From assembly GCA_020161365.1 (NCBI GenBank), contig JAIUNU010000011.1, positions 1 to 64,000 on the forward strand: 64,000 nucleotides of DNA. Direction: 5' to 3'. Origin of the DNA: Pseudomonadota bacterium (GTDB lineage: Bacteria; Pseudomonadota; Alphaproteobacteria; Caulobacterales; Caulobacteraceae). A program made the translations under genes and the position numbers. Shown here piece by piece: positions 60,779 to 64,000 of this stretch. Under the pieces are notes generated by a model. It saw only the letters and a program-made list of their open reading frames with translations, was not told where the DNA came from and searched no databases. The stretch's first letter is position 1, and the number at the start of each line of letters is the position of its first letter.

Positions 60779-60928
60779 CGCACCAAATTTTGCCAGCAGT
60801 TTGCCCTGGATCAGGGCGCACCAACCTCTCGCGCGCCAGAGGTAGGGCATGCTTTCGCGCTCGATAAGCCTTTTGGCCCTAGACGGCGAAGCCCCTGCGA
60901 CAGGATGTCGCGGGCGCCCAAGGCGGGT

Positions 60929-60941
60929 ACCCATTGTGGGC
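60929..60941. promoter_or_regulatory. Palindrome ACCCA-N3-TGGGC before the second regulator
   Basis: ACCCA-TTG-TGGGC, 89 bp upstream of the regulator start at 61030 (or 32 bp before the alternative start 60973). Same design as the palindromes at 40418, 46020 and 46615, which supports a shared operator and possible autoregulation. Confidence 0.5.
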
Positions 60942-61029
60942 AACTTGGTCGCATGGCGTCGTTCGGTGAGCCATGCAATCCTTTTCAAGTCACATTACAA
61001 GTGCTGATTCCGGGGGGAAGAAGTCGTCT

Positions 61030-61470
61030 ATGTCCGAAGACTACGCCAACGCGCGGGCCGCATCGCGGTACGCGACCGATTACATCTTGCGCTGGGTTGA
61101 GATCGCCAACGAGGTCCATGGCTCAGACCTGCTTTACGCGCTGGTTTTCACCACCCTTTGGGCAGGCAACTGTTCGCACATCCGGGGCGGGCACTACGCC
61201 GACGTGGACGATGTTCCTCCTGACCATGAGCGCCGTCCCCTGACCGTTCGACAAGTCGCCGACTCGCTGGGCCTTCCCTACGAGACGGTTCGACGTCGCT
61301 TTGTGGAAATGCTCGAGAAGGGCATGGCCCAGCGCGTCGGTCGCGAGGGCTTCATCGTGCCTCACTCGGCCCTGGCCAAGCCCGAAGTGCTCCAAGGCCT
61401 GCGCCGTTCGCACCAGAGCCTGACGCGCTTCCTGAAGGACCTGAAGGCGATCGGCATCGAGGCGGCGTGA
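61030..61470 (+). CDS. Winged-helix regulator, paralogue of the 46.7-kb gene
   Basis: A 146-residue protein with a helical N-terminal half (YILRWVEIANEVHGSDLLYA) and a C-terminal HTH RQVADSLGLPYETVRRRFVEML with a wing (GMAQRVGREGFIVPHS). The recognition helix shares the PxETVRR pattern with the regulator at 46731. A GGGGGGAAG purine stretch lies about 10 nt before ATG 61030; ATG 60973 is an alternative start. No effector domain is recognisable. Targets unknown; a shared palindrome hints at a common regulon. Confidence 0.68.
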   Translation: MSEDYANARAASRYATDYILRWVEIANEVHGSDLLYALVFTTLWAGNCSHIRGGHYADVDDVPPDHERRPLTVRQVADSLGLPYETVRRRFVEMLEKGMAQRVGREGFIVPHSALAKPEVLQGLRRSHQSLTRFLKDLKAIGIEAA

Positions 61471-61501
61471 CGCGTTCTCAGCCCCGAAGCGCGCACCAAA
61501 C

Positions 61502-62539
61502 CTAGAGACTGCTTCCCCGCGCCACCAGCTCCACAGGCGTCAGGGCTGAACGCACTGGTCCGCCGGACATGCGCTCGAACAGGAGGTCCACCATCGTCCG
61601 CGCGCCCATCGCCAGGTCCTGACGCACGGTCGTCAATGGCGGGGCGCTGTGTCGCGCCAGCACGATATCGTCGAAGCCGACCACCGCCACGTCGCCGGGG
61701 ACACTTCGCGCCGCCTCGATCAGCGCCGAGACCGCCGCCAGGGCGATCACATCGGAAAAGGCGAAGATGGCGTCGAAGGGTATCCCCGCGGCAATAAAGT
61801 CTGCGACCGTCCGCCCCGCCTCTTCCATGGTGTAGTGAGCGCGCACGACAAGGTCTGGATCGAATGGCAGGCCGGCTTCCGCCAAACCTTGCCGGTAGCC
61901 GTCAAAACGCTGCGCGGCTTCCGGCGCGTCGGTCGCGCCGAGGAACGCAATCCGCTTGCGCCCCGCCTGCGCCAGATGCGCCACCGCCAATCGCCCGCCG
62001 GCGACGTTGTCGCTACCGACCGAGCAGTACTTCTGCTCGGGCAACTGCGCGCCCCATACGACCAAAGGCCGGTAAGTCTCGGCGATAGCGTTGAGCGTTT
62101 GGTGCTGATTGCTTTGCCCGATCAGCAAAAGCCCGTCCGCCCGGTGCGATTGGATGATCCGCTCCAGCCAGCCGGTCTGGGTGATCACCACCTTGTGCAG
62201 CAGAACGGCGTAGTCACGTTGCGTGATCTCGTCGGCAAGGCGGCCCACCATTTCCAGAAAGAACGGATCGGAAATCAGTTGTCCGGTCTCATGCGCCAGC
62301 GGGATGATGACCCCGATCGTATCGGTCTTGCGCAGGCGCAGAGATCGAGCCGACTGATTGACGACATAGCCGTGAGTCCGCGCGATCTCGACAATCTGGT
62401 CTCGCAGCGGCTTGGGGATCAGGGGATTGCCGGCCAGGGCCCGGGAGACCGTCGAGATCGACACGCCCGCCATCCGGGCGATGTCGGCCATTTTCAGACG
62501 CCTTGTTTCAGGCCCTGTAGCGGGATCGTGACTGGCCAT
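61502..62539 (-). CDS. LacI-family transcriptional regulator
   Basis: A 345-residue repressor. The HTH is MADIARMAGVSISTVSRALA, followed by the hinge helix region VNQSARSLRLRKTDTIGVII. The sugar-binding periplasmic-protein-like core includes DPFFLEMVGRLADEI, CSVGSDNVAGGRLAVAHL, DAIFAFSDVIALAAVSAL and VVGFDDIVLARHSAPPLTTV. No sugar genes are adjacent, so the target is elsewhere. The upstream gap (62540-62707) holds its promoter. Confidence 0.92.
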   Translation of the reverse strand: MASHDPATGPETRRLKMADIARMAGVSISTVSRALAGNPLIPKPLRDQIVEIARTHGYVVNQSARSLRLRKTDTIGVIIPLAHETGQLISDPFFLEMVGRLADEITQRDYAVLLHKVVITQTGWLERIIQSHRADGLLLIGQSNQHQTLNAIAETYRPLVVWGAQLPEQKYCSVGSDNVAGGRLAVAHLAQAGRKRIAFLGATDAPEAAQRFDGYRQGLAEAGLPFDPDLVVRAHYTMEEAGRTVADFIAAGIPFDAIFAFSDVIALAAVSALIEAARSVPGDVAVVGFDDIVLARHSAPPLTTVRQDLAMGARTMVDLLFERMSGGPVRSALTPVELVARGSSL

Positions 62540-62692
62540 CAGGTAACAATTGGATCCTGCGAGAGCGCCAACATGGACGCACTAGCGTTGCGTCATGCAA
62601 GCCTGAAGTCGCGCGCCAACATCGTCAGGCCGTATCGATAGCGACCTCGTTCACCGGCGTAAATGGCGACTGACTGCAGCAGGTCGCATTTA

Positions 62693-62707
62693 AAGAACAA
62701 TGTTCTT
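62693..62707. repeat. 15-bp AT-rich palindrome at the DUF4908 gene end
   Basis: AAGAACA-A-TGTTCTT, directly after the DUF4908 stop codon. It may be a weak terminator hairpin or an operator for the divergently placed upstream regulator gene. The stem is AT-rich and short, so termination alone is doubtful. Confidence 0.4.
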
Positions 62708-63490
62708 CTAGCGGTGGATCACCTTGACGATCCTCTTCGAAGACGGGCGCCCCGCAAGCCCCTGGTCAGGCGAGTAGGTCACGGTAAGCGCCCCATCTTT
62801 CAAGGTCGCCGAAGGCTTGCGGCCCTCGGCCAGAAGCACTCGGGCGATCTGCGACATCAAGGAGCGATCCCCCTTCCGGGCCATGCGCTCGAACGCCTCG
62901 GCGACCACCGTGGCCGAGTCCGCGGCCAAGACCGCCGTTTCCGGGCGAACATCCTGCACCGTGGCGAACTCGATATCGCGCTGGGCCGCGCGGCTGGCGC
63001 GCGCGGTGGCGATACGGACGCGCTGCACAAACACATTGAACGACAGGATCGCCGGCGGCTGGATCGAAGGCGCTCGCCCCGAAAGCGCCGCAGCCGCGCC
63101 CATCGGCGCATCGTCGGTGAACAGGATGACCCCGCCCAGCTTGGTCACCCGCAGGACCGGCTCGCCAAGATCGTTACGGTAGATGACATCGCCGCGCGAG
63201 GCCGGCTGCGGCTGGAGAACCCAGATTTCGGCGCTGTTGTCGAACTTGATCAGGGGGCGCGACGCGGCCTGGTCGAAAACGAACGCGCCGCCGGTCTCGG
63301 ATACATAGCGCGCCACAGGCGGCGCGGCCACGCGACGCGCCTCGGGCGGACCCTTATGCCCCAGCAGAGCGTCACGCAGCGAATGCGGGAGTTGCTGGGC
63401 GTGCGCCGAGGCTCCCATGAACGCCAGAGCGGCGATCATCAGCGCCGCTCGGGCGCTCCATCCGCCAAACTCCGCCTTACAGAATGTCAT
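62708..63490 (-). CDS. DUF4908 family secreted protein
   Basis: A 260-residue protein with signal peptide (AALMIAALAFMGASAHAQ). The mature part matches the Caulobacteraceae-type DUF4908 pattern as far as I recall it: RYVSETGGAFVFDQA, IKFDNSAEIWVLQPQPA, RGDVIYRNDLGEPVLRVTK and GGVILFTDDAPMGAAA. It is probably periplasmic; function unknown. ATG 63490 places the signal peptide at the N-terminus. It follows phaB on the same strand. Confidence 0.75.
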   Translation of the reverse strand: MTFCKAEFGGWSARAALMIAALAFMGASAHAQQLPHSLRDALLGHKGPPEARRVAAPPVARYVSETGGAFVFDQAASRPLIKFDNSAEIWVLQPQPASRGDVIYRNDLGEPVLRVTKLGGVILFTDDAPMGAAAALSGRAPSIQPPAILSFNVFVQRVRIATARASRAAQRDIEFATVQDVRPETAVLAADSATVVAEAFERMARKGDRSLMSQIARVLLAEGRKPSATLKDGALTVTYSPDQGLAGRPSSKRIVKVIHR

Positions 63491-63613
63491 GCGATCCGTA
63501 GTGCCCCCCGAGTGGGGCGAATCTTGGACGCGTAAACGCCGATCACCCAAAGCTCGGAACATGAGGCCAAACCGCAACAGTCAGCGTCAAGTCCGAGCTT
63601 CGGGGTCGTGTCG

Positions 63614-64000
63614 TTAGGCCATGTACTGGCCGCCGTTCAGGGTGAGCGTGGCGCCGGTCACGAAGCCCGCGCGCTCGCCGGCCAGGAACGAGACCATGTC
63701 GGCGATTTCCTCGCCACGTCCCAGACGACCCACGGGAATGCCGGCGACGATCTGGGCCAGAACGTTTTCCGGCACCGCCGCCACCATCTCGGTGTCGATA
63801 TAGCCCGGGCAGATCACGTTGACCGTCACGCCCTTCTTGGCGTTCTCCAGGGCCAAAGCCTTGGTGAAACCGATCAGACCGGCCTTGGCCGCAGAGTAGT
63901 TGGTCTGGCCCATCTGACCCTTCTGGCCATTGATGGAGCTGATGTTGATGATGCGGCCCCAGCTGCGGTCGCGCATGCCCTCGATCACCGGACGGGTCAT
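63614..64000 (-). CDS. phaB: Acetoacetyl-CoA reductase, C-terminal part (window edge)
   Basis: The C-terminal 128 residues of a short-chain dehydrogenase; the N-terminal half with the NADPH site lies beyond the window. The catalytic Ser is in IINISSINGQKGQMGQ, with Tyr and Lys in TNYSAAKAG. Further motifs are NVICPGYIDTEMVAAVPE and the closing GATLTLNGGQYMA, all characteristic of PhaB. It reduces acetoacetyl-CoA to 3-hydroxybutyryl-CoA for polyhydroxybutyrate synthesis. Confidence 0.92.
   Translation of the reverse strand: MTRPVIEGMRDRSWGRIINISSINGQKGQMGQTNYSAAKAGLIGFTKALALENAKKGVTVNVICPGYIDTEMVAAVPENVLAQIVAGIPVGRLGRGEEIADMVSFLAGERAGFVTGATLTLNGGQYMA

Noticed and set aside
1..64000. CRISPR array or retron-type reverse transcriptase
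   Set aside because: No regularly spaced direct repeats and no reverse transcriptase or cas motifs were seen on either strand.

Overview
The window looks like the chromosome of a Caulobacter species or a close relative in the Caulobacteraceae. The evidence is high GC with dense, often overlapping genes, a TonB-dependent receptor, HWE-kinase and FATGUY-type signalling, a DUF4908 protein next to phaB, a metX-metW pair, and Flp/Tad pilus genes. Genus level is an inference from gene content; no 16S gene is present.

Region 1 (1-14529) is the end of an integrated genomic island that meets the host chromosome at a tRNA-Arg(CCU) gene (14530-14606, minus strand). The tRNA-proximal gene is a tyrosine recombinase split over two frames by an apparent frameshift in a C5 run. 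Inside lie a decayed IS21-type istA, a Dcm-like C5 methyltransferase with an overlapping Vsr nick endonuclease, and a convergent MvaI/BcnI-type restriction enzyme. A small DUF4258 gene follows, then a tight four-gene operon: MORC-like GHKL ATPase, Z1-domain helicase-like ATPase, PD-(D/E)XK protein (DUF4420) and AIPR protein. A small XRE regulator closes the cargo. The region reads as a composite defence island: a restriction-modification module beside a MORC/Z1/DUF4420/AIPR module known mainly from comparative genomics. It is the strongest candidate for an under-described system here. The left island end lies outside the window.

Region 2 (14607-31200) is mostly chromosomal backbone. It holds an HWE kinase with a FATGUY response regulator, and a polysaccharide cluster (two GT61-like glycosyltransferases, a WbsX-RgpF fusion and a Wzm/Wzt-type ABC exporter). 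A flavoprotein, a vapBC pair and rplK-rplA with a strong terminator follow. Two lipoproteins, one of them an alpha/beta hydrolase, and a TonB receptor complete the region.

Region 3 (31201-38815) has dctA divergent from dctB-dctD. A perfect-arm palindrome and a weak sigma-54-like element lie between them. dctA is followed on the same strand by the TonB receptor and the hydrolase, suggesting one uptake pathway. A CadC-like TPR regulator and a seven-helix membrane protein end the region.

Region 4 (39159-47159) is a reduced Tad/Flp pilus locus: an Flp-like pilin (59 aa), CpaA, CpaB, CpaC, CpaF, TadB and TadC. It also has a secreted Lys/Cys-rich protein built of three repeats and two further pilin-like small proteins. 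No CpaE/TadZ, CpaD or TadE/F/G is visible. A winged-helix regulator sits at the edge. A 13-bp palindrome NCCCA-N3-TGGGN recurs before the pilin, the repeat protein, this regulator and a paralogous regulator at 61 kb.

Region 5 (47571-64000) is housekeeping backbone: tRNA-Arg(ACG), gamma-glutamyltransferase, a sensor kinase, pyrD, a TVP38-family membrane protein, a SixA-like phosphatase and metX-metW. It continues with EEP and phospholipase D family proteins, a PII protein, a methyltransferase, gloB, a cupin, a LacI regulator, a DUF4908 protein and the C-terminal part of phaB cut by the window edge.
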